From Grammothele lineata (lineage: Eukaryota; Basidiomycota; Agaricomycetes; Polyporales; Polyporaceae), in NCBI GenBank assembly GCA_002150815.3, contig NDFF03000016.1, positions 1-64,000 on the forward strand: a stretch of 64,000 nucleotides of DNA, in the 5' to 3' direction. Numbering within the stretch: position 1 is the stretch's first letter; every line of letters starts with the position of its first letter. Positions 1 to 10,283 of the stretch are shown here, piece by piece. The position numbers were made by a program, and so were the translations under genes. Under the pieces are notes generated by a model. That model saw nothing but the letters and a program-made list of their open reading frames with translations. It was not told the origin of the DNA and did no database searches.

Positions 1-1066
1 GGAATATCACCTATTCGACGATATACGAGCACTCATTGACCCTGCCTTCAGACAGGGCCAGTACTGTTAAGGCCCCTAAACGCCGTACGACCCCTCCAAA
101 GCCACGCACGGTCCCCAAAAAGATCTCTCCCAGACCACCTGTCCCATCTGAAGGCGAGGTATTGGGCCACGGGGGTGTCGACACGGTCAGGAGGGCTGCC
201 CAGGCGGAGGGATTAGCGCGGCCGTCGCAGCTGCTTACAGGTAAGTCACGACAGAACAAACAAGCCCTTTTAAGACCGCGACCTGATACTATCTTCTATG
301 AGGCGGCTCAACATGCGCTTCAAATCCACGTCCCCGGCATACATATACCGCTCTCCAATGCCCTCCCCATCCATCTCATCACGCAGGACCTTCGTCCTGC
401 TCCACGCTCACCGACCCACGGACGTCTCAAGCAGCGCAGGAGTATTACCTCGCTGCTATCAGGACACGGCCCCCTCCTCTCGACATCTTGGAGATGTTCC
501 CGACGTCTACAAGGTACACGAGCGACTGCTCGCCAACCGCTCTTCTCGACGAGCTGTACACTGTTCATTCCACCACCAGCACCAACGCCGCTACGCTATC
601 TCTAGGCTTCTGGCACCCTCCTCCCGACCACCCATATACCACGACGACGCTGACCGTGGCGCAGGACGACGCTCTACACGCCACCAACCGCGCCTTTCTT
701 GACCTCCCGCAGGACTTACTCGTCGCGAGCTTCCCCACCGCGGCCAGCTATCAAGACATCGTCGCGCGCGGGCTTGCCAACACGTGCGGTCCAGACCGCC
801 GCACCTCTCTCGCGACGCTCTCCCGCACTGGACGGATCGTGCGCGGTAGATGCGTCGCGAACGCGCTCAGTTACGGGTACGCGCGCGTAGTCGCCCCTGC
901 TACGGGCTCTGCCACGGGGTTGGAAGGGATGTCTGCGGTGGCACCATCGTCAATGGACGTGCGTGAACACGCGGAACGTATCCGAGGCCGCGGTGGGCTT
1001 GGAGCGGCTCGCGCGCCGTATTACAGGACGTCGCCCGTGCGCGAGAGGTATTTGGCCCTGCCATGA
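1..1066 (+). CDS. 3' part of an unrecognised low-complexity protein gene (5' end outside window)
   Basis: An open frame enters from the left edge (first full codon at base 3) and runs to a GTAAGT donor after base 240. It resumes after TATGAG at 303 in the same frame and stops at 1066. The first exon is rich in Lys, Pro, Arg and Thr. The second contains stretches such as AQEYYLAAIRTRPPPLDILE and ALLDELYTVH that look protein-like, and a mainly Ala/Arg/Gly tail. I recognise no domain. Support is the uninterrupted frame on both sides of a normal-looking 62-nt intron; composition alone could mislead in GC-rich DNA. The 5' end, and any defining domain, lie outside the window. Confidence 0.5.
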
Positions 1067-2174
1067 TCACACTACCTGGTATCCCAAAACGTCCACAGCG
1101 GAGGGCTCGGGGTTCGCCTTTCATTAGCTATGGACCTTGCTTGCTGAGTTCTGATATTGCTGTCCGTTGAGAATGCTTGTCCAGTGTCTGTTTGCTTTTG
1201 TCCGTACATGTGCTCTGTCTATATGCTCTATCCGATCCGCACAATCCTCTCATACTAGTCCAAGCTCTTGTTCTGTCTCGCAAATATTTTGCATCTATCA
1301 CCTGTGTATCCGCCTTAGCATAATCGAATCGCACGTCGCTCTCCACGCACATCTAGTGCGATCTACACGGTAGTGCGCTTGTCCACCATTTAGTGCTTGA
1401 CGTCCAAATCTTCTCACTTACGCTCGTCATCCGATCCCAAAATATTACCCGCCTGGAGGACTGAGATGTAGTAAGTAGCTAATTCGGTACCCGGTGAGCT
1501 GAGGGATGCTTATCCCAGAGGTAGAGAGTAAGTGAAGAAGGCATGCCCACCAAGCACGCAATAAGTATTGCGAAGTGGTTGTTGTTACGCCGTCACTGCG
1601 CCGCCGGTAACTTTAGTCCACTCGCAATTACTAGTAGCATGCGATCCCACCACACTCGCGCGCGTTCCGAGCAACGCTGAACTAGACAGACAGGCAAACT
1701 GTCAGTATAAATCATCTCTGGGAACGTCGAAGCCCACCTACATCACTCCAGGCGGCACCAAGGTATGTTCACGCACGCACAACCATCGCCGCCCACGGAC
1801 GTCAACCTGTGGCCCATGCGACGTCTGCGTACGAAGGAACCCTGGAGGGTAAGAAAGAAGCCATTAATTACCGCGACATCTCTTCATCTTGATACGCGAT
1901 GTAAACTACTTACACGTCGATCAACAGAAACTTGTCGACAAGAAGCAGGCTCGCCCGACTTCGCCGCGCTCCCAACGTTGAACGTTGACGTCGAATCGTT
2001 TGATCGACAGCTGTGATCACCCGCCTCCCCGGCACGCCCACCGTACCCACTGCCAGTGTCCTCGTGTCATGCTACTAGGAGTAGTAAGACGCCCTGATAC
2101 CCCGCGGAGGGAAAAGAGAAGAGATGCAGCCCATGTGCACATATCCATACACTGAGCGCCCAGACGACCCGGAA

Positions 2175-2400
2175 ATTCACATAAGGGACCCCGGAAAAAG
2201 CACGTTCCGGGTTTTCACCCCGGAATTTTGACCAAACGAGGATATTACGGGGTGAAAAATCCAGGGTAGGACAGAGGAAATAGCACTGTAAGCGAAGGTA
2301 CGAAAACCCTCTGTTGTAGTCGCGGAAATTCCACGTCCAGAGAGCAGAGGAATATAACACTCTAATATATGCTTGGGAAAACCGTGTAATTTCCGCGGTT
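2175..2400 (+). repeat. Diverged dispersed repeat, copy A
   Basis: Contains GGGACCCCGGAAAA (near 2188), then about 50 bases later ATATTACGGGGTGAAAA (near 2241), then an ACAGAGGAAAT phrase and ATTTCCGCGG near 2390. The same phrases, in the same order and with similar spacing, occur on the opposite strand at about 4490-4715. A short internal inverted pair, TTTTCACCCCG / CGGGGTGAAAA, is also present. No coding capacity is evident. This is probably a degenerate non-autonomous element; edges are approximate. Confidence 0.55.
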
Positions 2401-4489
2401 CAAATTGAGCACTACTAGAGGGGTTGACAATGAGGCCTGATGTCGCAATTTACTGGTGTGATTCCCTAGCTTGCTTGTCTCGCTACTAAGTTGCATCGAA
2501 GGAAGCAACTCGATGATGATTCAATCTACTACAACTACAAGGTACACATCAACTGGGTCGTTCTAATAGGTATGTGTCCGCGTCAGGGTCGCTTGTACGA
2601 GTCGCCATGCTCCTCAGCGCTGCCGTTGCACTCGCACTTGTGGCGATACCCCTGCAAGGCGATGTACGAGCCCGCAGACCTGGAGCATACAGCAAGCTTG
2701 GGCGGAAGCGCAAGAAGGGAGTCGGAGCGGTAGAGGATCGGTACGAGAGGGACTCACCACTGCTGAGATTACACTCCTCTTCAGACCTGCATATGTGTCA
2801 GCTCACTCGCACACGGCGAGATAAACAACACATTGACAGCATGCCTACACTCAGTGACCTCCAAAATGCACCCGGCAACAAATAACCTACCCACGGGCCC
2901 GCCACGCCTGCCTCGACACTCTCCCTCCTGTGCCTTCGAATGAAGAGTAATCACTGCTACTCACTACCTTCGACGCGGCAATCTTGAGTGGTGTCTGAGC
3001 CCAATCTGGATCATGATCCCCATCGGTGCGCCCGAACGGTCCCGAATTGGGGGCTCTACGCCCGCGCCTGCACCCGCGTTGTGCGCGACATGCGGGGTTC
3101 ATGCGTTCACCGTGCGCTCGCTGCTCTGGTGGGGTAACGTGATAATCACAGCAGTGGTAGACATTAACGTAGAGTGACACGACACACACCTATGTTGTGC
3201 AGCCGCCCAGTGTGCCGTGCTCCTCGACTCGGACGCACCCCCGTTCTCCTGCGGTACCTATCGAGTCATGATAACGCCGTGAACAGCCTGAAAAATTGAC
3301 GTCGCTAGAGCTGTATATATGGATGGTCAGTAGCAGCAGTGTGGCATGATAGGAGCGTCTACTCACAGAGGTGGTACTAACGAGCGCCGCCGCAATCGCC
3401 GTGGCTGATGTGCTCCGGACAGTTTGCAGGTGTGAGGGTACAAGGAGTGGCACACAGCTTTCAATGCCATGGAAGCACCAACAGACATGGGAGGAGGGCA
3501 GATGGGGGATGGGGTGGCAGCGTGTCGCTGCACAGTCGGGACTTGCTCTACTCAGCGCAAGTCTCATTGAGCCTGCCCTAAACTCCTTACCAAAGCGCTG
3601 ACGCGCCTGACGGGCGCGCCACGTCACCTTCGCTCTTCATTCTACTCCGCTCCCTTACAGTCTCTTCTTCTCGTTTCCCCTTTGTCAGGTCTCGTACATG
3701 CAAGTTCTCAAAGAGCGCGGCCAATTCCCACTGTGACTCCTTTGCGTTCGCAGTCCAACTTATATAGCAACGAGCACTCGGCTCTGGGAGTGTGCTATCT
3801 GGGCGGTTGCAGTTCGTCCCGGTATGTCTTTCACTACTCGATGCCCGCACCTTATACGTTCAAATGAATGTGCATCAGGGTTAGGGCTCGGCCCTCCATC
3901 TCTGCTGCCTCGTACGTTCTGCTCAGCAATGGTGAGTGGGATTCCTTTACGGTATTCAGTTTTCGTATTGATATTCTGCCCGGCGCTCTTCCTTTAGAGG
4001 TGATGTGTGTCAGGATCCTGGCACCCGTGGTAGCAGTGGTGGTGGCTAGGAGAATGGTGGGGAATCGGGCGCGGATGAGCAGGATGACCGACGAAGCCCC
4101 GCCTCCCAAGAAGCTGCGTCGCAGCTTGTCGTGCCGGTGTGCGTCTAAGAGCTGCTCTTGGGCAGCGTTCGAACCCAAGGACGACGATATTCCCCTCCCC
4201 GAGCTGTGGTTTCGAGTACGGTAACAAGCAGCGTTAGCGTCGTGCGGAGGTACGTATACACGACAGCGCTCGCTCAAGTCTGCTTCCTTGGACTGCGTTA
4301 TGTACAATGTATTTGTTTCGTAGATAACTAATATACAAAATTACATTTGGATAGTCTCTGCGATCCTCGCCTCCTTGTCAGTGCGAGTTCGAGCTCCATC
4401 ATTGGGCTGAATTGTATAGGGTACCATGCTGGGCACACTACCGCGGATTTTCTTGGGGCGTCGACCGAGGAAATCGACAAGCAGATAAC

Positions 4490-4715
4490 GCGGGCAGCAC
4501 ACGCGGAATTTCCTAGGCCGATAACCGTGGAATTCAATGTCAGAGGTCGTACAATCCCACAGAGGAAATCGGTCACGGCACGCAGGATTTCACGCGTCCA
4601 AATTACAGGTTTTCACCCCGTATATTCCACGGCAAATGAAGAAATTCCTCTGTTTTACCCTGTGTTTTCCGGGGTCCCGCACGCGGGAATTTCCTCTGGT
4701 ATCAGCCTCTCGGTG
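4490..4715 (-). repeat. Diverged dispersed repeat, copy B (inverted relative to copy A)
   Basis: Read on the minus strand it gives GGGACCCCGGAAAA, about 47 bases of spacer, then ATATACGGGGTGAAAA, and further ATTTCC/GGAAAT phrases, matching copy A at 2175-2400. Similarity is patchy, so the copies are old or were never identical. Edges are approximate. Confidence 0.55.
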
Positions 4716-4830
4716 ATATATCGTTCTATCTACCAATTAAGGTTACACGGGCGAGGGAGGGAAGACAAAATACATGGACAACCAACCAAGAAGACGTAAA
4801 CGTAGTCGAGTGGGAGCAAGTCATAGTAAA

Positions 4831-4860
4831 AGGAGAGAGAGAGAGACAGAGAGAGAGAGC
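4831..4860 (+). repeat. GA microsatellite
   Basis: An imperfect (GA)n run interrupted by a single C. It is purely a simple-sequence tract in intergenic DNA. Confidence 0.9.
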
Positions 4861-5551
4861 CGAAACGGAAGGGGGATCACGAACTCGAGACGAGGAAACC
4901 GCCGCGGCGCGGGAGGGCGACCGCAGCGGGCGCAGCCCAACGTTCACATCGACCACGGATCCCATGCACGCGCCATAGAGGATCAAGAACCGTTACGCAA
5001 CGGGGAGCACAGGAGAATCTGCGTGCACAACGCGGAACGACAGTGACATCCACCCAGAGAACGCAGGCGGCGGACGCGATAGGGCTAATGGGGGTACTGA
5101 TAGGGTACTGATACTGCCTGACACCAAACTACGGTGGAATCGACGACGGGGACGACGAGGGTGCTAGATACGCGTAATAGAGCAGGAAGCGCGAGAGGAA
5201 ATACATAGTCACAGGGAGAAACGAGGGGCGCGCGGGCGGCGGACGAGACGAGACGAGTTCGTAATGGGGACAAACACAAACGGATGGCAGACCATGAGGA
5301 GCTGAAGGAAAGACGACGAGATAGAGAGGACAAGCATCGACACAGAAACGCAGGGAAAAAGCCACGTTCGCGGGCGAGCGAACGTGGGGAATGTGGTAAC
5401 GCGGGGTGATGGGTGTGGAGACTGGGATGTCAGACAAGACGATAAAAGCGCTAAGGAGCTGTCGAGAAGGAGGGTGTGCTGTGAGTAAAAAAACTCAATA
5501 GATACACATAGAAGGAGCAGTGGACGCGCGCGGCGACGACGGCGATAGCCA

Positions 5552-8500
5552 TCACTCGCGCGCGACCCAGTCGTTGCTGCGCGACACGAGCTCAATCGAG
5601 CTGTCGATCGTCCAGAACAGACGCTCGATCGCACTCCGGCCGCTCCAGCTCTTTTGGTCACGGAGGACCTTGGCCTGCGAAGGACCCCCGTCAGCACATC
5701 TGCAAGCTGGAACACACCAAAGAAAAAGCCCACCTGCTGCGCCCCAAAGTTCCTCTGGTCGAGCGCGAACGAATCCACCTGCTCGTCCAGCGCCTCGGAC
5801 AATATCTGCAGGTCATGCATGATCGCCTGGATCGCGCGCACCGCGGACAGGGTCAACATCTCCTTCCTGTTCCTCGCCGTGCCCGCGCCCCCGTCGCGGT
5901 TCGGCGGGGGCAGTCCCTGCGTGATGTTCTGCAGCACCGTGTGCAGGATCCTCCTCGTCTCGCCCATCAGCTTCTGCGCCTGCGGCACGTTCCGGCGCGA
6001 GACGAGCACGAGCATGCGCGTGACCATGTCCGACGCGAGGAGCTCCATCCGCCTGCGCACGATGACCGGGTCCGAGCCGGCGTTGGCCGGGGTGCGCGGG
6101 CGCGAGCCGGCGTTCGGGAGGAGCGTGACGGTGAGGAGGACGGGGTGCGCGAGGCGCGAGACGTGCTTGGCCGCGTTCGGGTCGAAGAACGCGCCGTCGA
6201 CCTCGAACACGGGCACCTCGTCGATCATGCGGTCCATCATCCCCTCCGCGAGGTCGGGCAGGTCCCCGATCGAGAGCGCGTCGAGGCCCATGCGCTGGTT
6301 GAACACGTCCGTCGCGTTCAGCGAGCGCGGCGAGTGCGCCGCGGAAGGGTGGTGCAGCGCGGACACGGGGCTGATCGCGACGTCGCTGTTGTCGAGCTCG
6401 AGCTCGACGAGCATCTCCTTGCGCTCGCCGTAGCGCAGCTCGCCGACCTCCACGTCCACGTCGCGCCCGTCCGAGGAGAGGATGGCGAGCGGGCCGCCGG
6501 AGACCTTGCGGATGCGGAAGCGGTTCCCGTCGACGATCTTGAGGTGGAGCTTCATACTCATGAGCCCGATGGACATCATGCCTCCGATGCAGCCCGCGAG
6601 GCAGTCGCGGAGGTCGTACCAGTCCTTGACGAACGTGTACGTCCCGCTCGTGTGGTTCGAGATCAACCAGAGCGACGCGGGGTCATGCGAGCGGCCGTAG
6701 CCGAACGAATGGATCGGCACGTTCGCGGCCTCGGCGCGCGCGAGGACGAGGTCCATCTGCGCGCGCCGCGTCGTCTCGGACGAGTCGCTCACGAGCACGA
6801 AGCCCGTCACCGGGTTCCGCGTCTTGCGCTGCAGCACAACGTCGAGACCTGTGTGCGTCACGGCAACGATCAGTCAGGCGCCTAACAGCAGCAACACCCC
6901 CAACACCCCCAACAACAACAACAGACAAAGACAGCGACGTACCGTTATTGACAGCCGTCACAACGTCCGTCTTGTCCTCCTGAGCCCCCCTCACCAGGAA
7001 CTCATCCTCAAACTCCTCGCGCCTTCCAATATCCTCCATGAACCTCACGAGCCTCTGCCGGCTCTGCGGCTTCCCCACGTTCAAGAACGGCGTGCGCCTC
7101 ACCCGCCCGCCCATCCCCACCTCGAACGTGACGACGCTCAGCCGGTCCTTGGCCGCCATCGACGCGAGGATGAAGTCGAGCGAGGTCTTGATCACCCGGA
7201 TCTTGAGCGCCGCCGTGCTGGGCGTCGCGTTCGGCCCGGGCACGGACACGACGAGCACGAGGTCCGTGGGCGCGTGCGGGAGGGGCTGGAGCGAGTTGCT
7301 CGGGCCCGCGGACATGTGCGGGGCCACGAGCGGCGTAGGGGACGCGTCCGGCCAGCGCCCGAGCTCGTCGTCCTCGTCGAGCGTGCTCAACTTCTGGTGC
7401 GAGTGCTGGTGCTGGTGCTGGTGCGGGTGTTGGTGCGGGTGTTGGTGCTGGTGGGAGGAGGAGCCGAAGCCGGCGCCGCGCCCGGCGGCGGATCCGTACG
7501 ACGTGTTAGACGAGGCCGTCGACCGCGCGGAGGAGGAGCCGCCGTGCAGCAAGCTGTCGGCGGCGGTACTGACCGTGGTGCCCGTCGTGCTCCCGCTCAG
7601 CATGCGCATCGCCTTCTGGCTCCCGCCGAACTCCTCGCTCAGCATCCGCGCCGCCTTCGCGCTCCCGCCAAACTCCTCCAGGTCCGGGGAGCGCCCGTAC
7701 TCGTGCTGCGACTGCGCCTGCGAGGACGGCGGCGCGTGCTGCTGCTGGTAGATCGAGACGAGCGCCTGGATGTGCGCCTTCCACGTCTCGAGCGAGGACC
7801 GGTCCTTGAAGATGAGGATGAACGAGTCCAGGCGCTCGTCCTCCATGTCGATCGTGAGGCTCAGCTCGCCCGCGACGGACGTGTCCGTCACCTGGCGGAT
7901 GTGCCGGATGTAGATGCGCCCCTTGAGGCGCAGCACGCCGCGCTGCGCGCTGCCCCCGTTGAGCGAGCCCGACCCGGTACCGTCCCCGAACGCGGACGCC
8001 GCGCTCGCCGAGGACAAGAGCCGGCCGAGCGAGCGCTTCTTCTCCTCGACGACGCAGATGATCGCCTCCTTGAAGAGGTACACGAAGAACTCCCTCACGA
8101 GCGCGTCCCGGCGCACGCTCAAGAGGTCGTACATCTGCAGCGGGCCCAGGCCCGAGAGCGGGTGGCCCTTCCAGTCGATGATCCTGTTCCGGAGGTCCTC
8201 GGTGATCGCGCTGAACGGCGAGTCCTCGTCCTGCAGGATGATCTCGCGCTCGGGCGGGGACTGCGGGATGAGCGGGTCGCGCGAGGCCGACGGCGACATG
8301 TGCCGGGAGCGCCCGGACTGCTGGTCCATGGGAATCGTCCGCCCCTGCGGGGACATGGTGTAATCGCCCGGTTGCGAGCCCGAGTGCACCGAGTGGCTGC
8401 TGCTTCCATCGCGATACATCCCAGGGCTCTTTGGGGACGAATACGAGTCCGGGTGGGGCATGACGGAACCGGGAACGTGCGTGCTCTGCCGCTTTCCGGG

Positions 8501-10283
8501 GAGCTCGACGACGACAAGGCATGTCAACGGCTGGCTTGCCTCCGCGGTGCGTGTGAGCGTCGGGAACTCGGACTGGACGTGGATGGAAGGCGCGACGACG
8601 TAGTGCGACTGCTCTTGCGCCGCGGCGTTGTGGCTCTTGTGGTCCACCTGGTCGTCCTCTGTGGGATCGAAAGGCTTCTGTGGAGTCGCGCCGCCCGCTC
8701 GGCCGTTGAAGGAGCGTACGGAGGGCGAGTCGCGCCCGGGGAAGAGCGAAGGAAGATTAGGGTTGCCCATACCCGTCAGGGCCGCCAGTTCTGCCGAACG
8801 TCAGTCAGCACGGAGTAGGGTATTCTAGCCGCACACGGGACGCACTATTCGATTTCCCCCCGTCCCCGTCGCCGACTTTCATCGGCCTCCTGCATACGCC
8901 GCATACACCGAGGTTCGACTTGCGGATGACGCCCCCGTTGCGGGACGGGCCGGGTGGAGGACCGTACACGGCCGTAAAGCATGCCTGTAGCGGAGCATGT
9001 TAAGCGTGTCTGCGATCGAAGAGTCGTGGGCAATAGAAGAGCCATGCAAAAAAGTGCGGCACTCTCAATGAACCAGGACAGACCCCAAGGCGCCGTCGCC
9101 CCCAAACTCCCCCCGCGTGCCGGCGGCATTCGCGAGAGAAAGAGAGAGAAAGGATGCTCGCCCGCAGGCGACTAGTGGAAGCGAGGGCGGGACCACCAGG
9201 GTCGGCAACCACAAAAACCACCGAAAACCAGCGGGCGATATTCAAATCCGGGCAGGCCATTCAAAACGGGGCTAGCGCGAGCAGCCGCGGCGGCCCCGAT
9301 CTTACCAAATGCGGCAGAGCTCACGGAGATTGTGGAGGAAACACATCCGCCTGCACCCCCGCGCTCGTTTGCTTCCATGGCGCATACAGGGCGTCGGAAT
9401 TAATGACGAGGGGAGAAGAAAGCTCGGAAGCGAGAAGCGGGGGCCCTGGGCGGGCGTTGGCCCGCATTATCGGACGCTAGGGCGTCCGCGGGGCGCTGAC
9501 ACGCGCGCGTAGCAGACGAGCACTGGGAAGCCCGATGAAGCGCGGCGCGCCATGACATGGCGAGACGGGCACAGGAGCCCTACGGGGTGTCTTGGGGTGA
9601 AGGGAGCGGGGGCCCGTCTTACGCGAGGGCCGACCGACTGCGGGAGATACGGAGTCTCGCCCGTCGCTCGAGCGCGGTGGTGGGAAATGCGCAGGGCGAC
9701 GGAAAACTAGGACGACCCGCAGACCTTCGGCGAGGTCGGGCAGCACGCAACAAATCCGGTGACAGAAGGGGGAAGGAGGATCGGGAGCGGGAGCACAATA
9801 GGACGGGGAGAGAAGACGCACCTCATGCAGGGCATGTCCGCACTCTGGAACAATGTGGGGCTTCTCTCCGGGGAGCCTGAAGCTGGAGCTGAGAGGCTCG
9901 AGGCAGACGGGGCACTCGTCTTCGTCGTCGGACACGTCGTGGCTGGAGACGACGGGGAGCGGGGCGGCAACCATGTGAGCGTAGGGGTGGAGGCTGGCGG
10001 TGTCTGGGGCGGAGGTGTAGGACGGAGGCTTTGCAGAGGACGAGCCGGAGTAGGCGGAGTGGAGAGAGGCGGCAGAGGGAGCGCGGTGTGGAGAGCGTTG
10101 GAAGACGGAGCGGACGGAGGCGGCGAAGGAGGAGGCCTTTGGGATAGGCGTCCTGGGCGAGAGGAGGGGAGAAGGAGGGAGGTGGTGATGGGAGTCGGAG
10201 TGATGAGGGAGCTGGGTGTGATGTCGGACGGGCGTGGTATTCGAGTTCTTCGGAATCCAGCCTGACTGAAAATCCGACTTCAT
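5552..10283 (-). CDS. RING-H2 / PH / VWA protein, Ste5/Far1-type pheromone-MAPK scaffold
   Basis: Rebuilt exons (minus): 10283-9822, 8984-8837, 8790-6943, 6848-5734, 5674-5552. They total 3,696 nt and encode 1,231 aa, in frame throughout. A RING-H2 finger spans residues 124-185 (C124, C127, C148, H150, H153, C156, C182, C185). A PH-like domain lies at about 420-550. A VWA-like domain follows (about 725-960), with segments such as TDLVLVVSVPG, KDRLSVVTF and GFVLVSDSS. This order is that of yeast Ste5 and the related Far1 proteins, which tether the mating MAPK cascade and G-beta-gamma at the plasma membrane. The segment SSFAASVRSVFQRSPHR (51-67) resembles their basic amphipathic membrane motif; that is inference. 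The linker carries a His/Gln/Pro repeat and much Ser. The assignment as a scaffold rests on architecture, and other fungal RING-VWA proteins exist. Confidence 0.85.
7394..7455 (-). repeat. His-Gln/His-Pro codon repeat in the scaffold gene
   Basis: Tandem CACCAG/CACCCG-like hexamers on the minus strand encode an alternating HQ/HP tract of about ten dipeptides in the linker between the PH and VWA regions. Such tracts vary readily in length by slippage. Confidence 0.9.
8985..9821 (-). other. 837-nt intron inside the RING domain of the scaffold gene
   Basis: The donor GTGCGTC follows the codons for HALHE, and the acceptor GCTACAG precedes GCATGCTTT (ACF). Joining them restores the RING-H2 ligand spacing exactly. 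A CTTAAC branch point lies about 20 nt upstream of the acceptor. Other introns I resolved in the window are mostly 41-93 nt. I see no clear gene inside it; the 108-codon plus-strand frame at 9154-9480 has no recognisable features. Confidence 0.85.

Larger units (their letters stand above)
1067..5551. other. Intergenic stretch without a convincing gene
   Basis: About 4.5 kb between the first gene and the scaffold gene. Open frames here are short and lack family signatures or paired splice sites. The best of the weak candidates is a plus frame at 2574-2885 that begins with a hydrophobic run (MLLSAAVALALVAIPL), and overlapping frames on both strands at 3852-4307; neither is supported well enough to call. 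The stretch contains the inverted repeat pair and the GA microsatellite listed separately. The last few hundred bases are the 3' flank of the minus-strand scaffold gene. Confidence 0.6.

Noticed and set aside
5815..8818. Long plus-strand open frames (356 and 664 codons) opposite the scaffold gene
   Set aside because: They are antisense shadows in very GC-rich DNA, dominated by Arg, Ala, His and Val, while the minus strand gives clear RING, PH and VWA sequence with closed exons.
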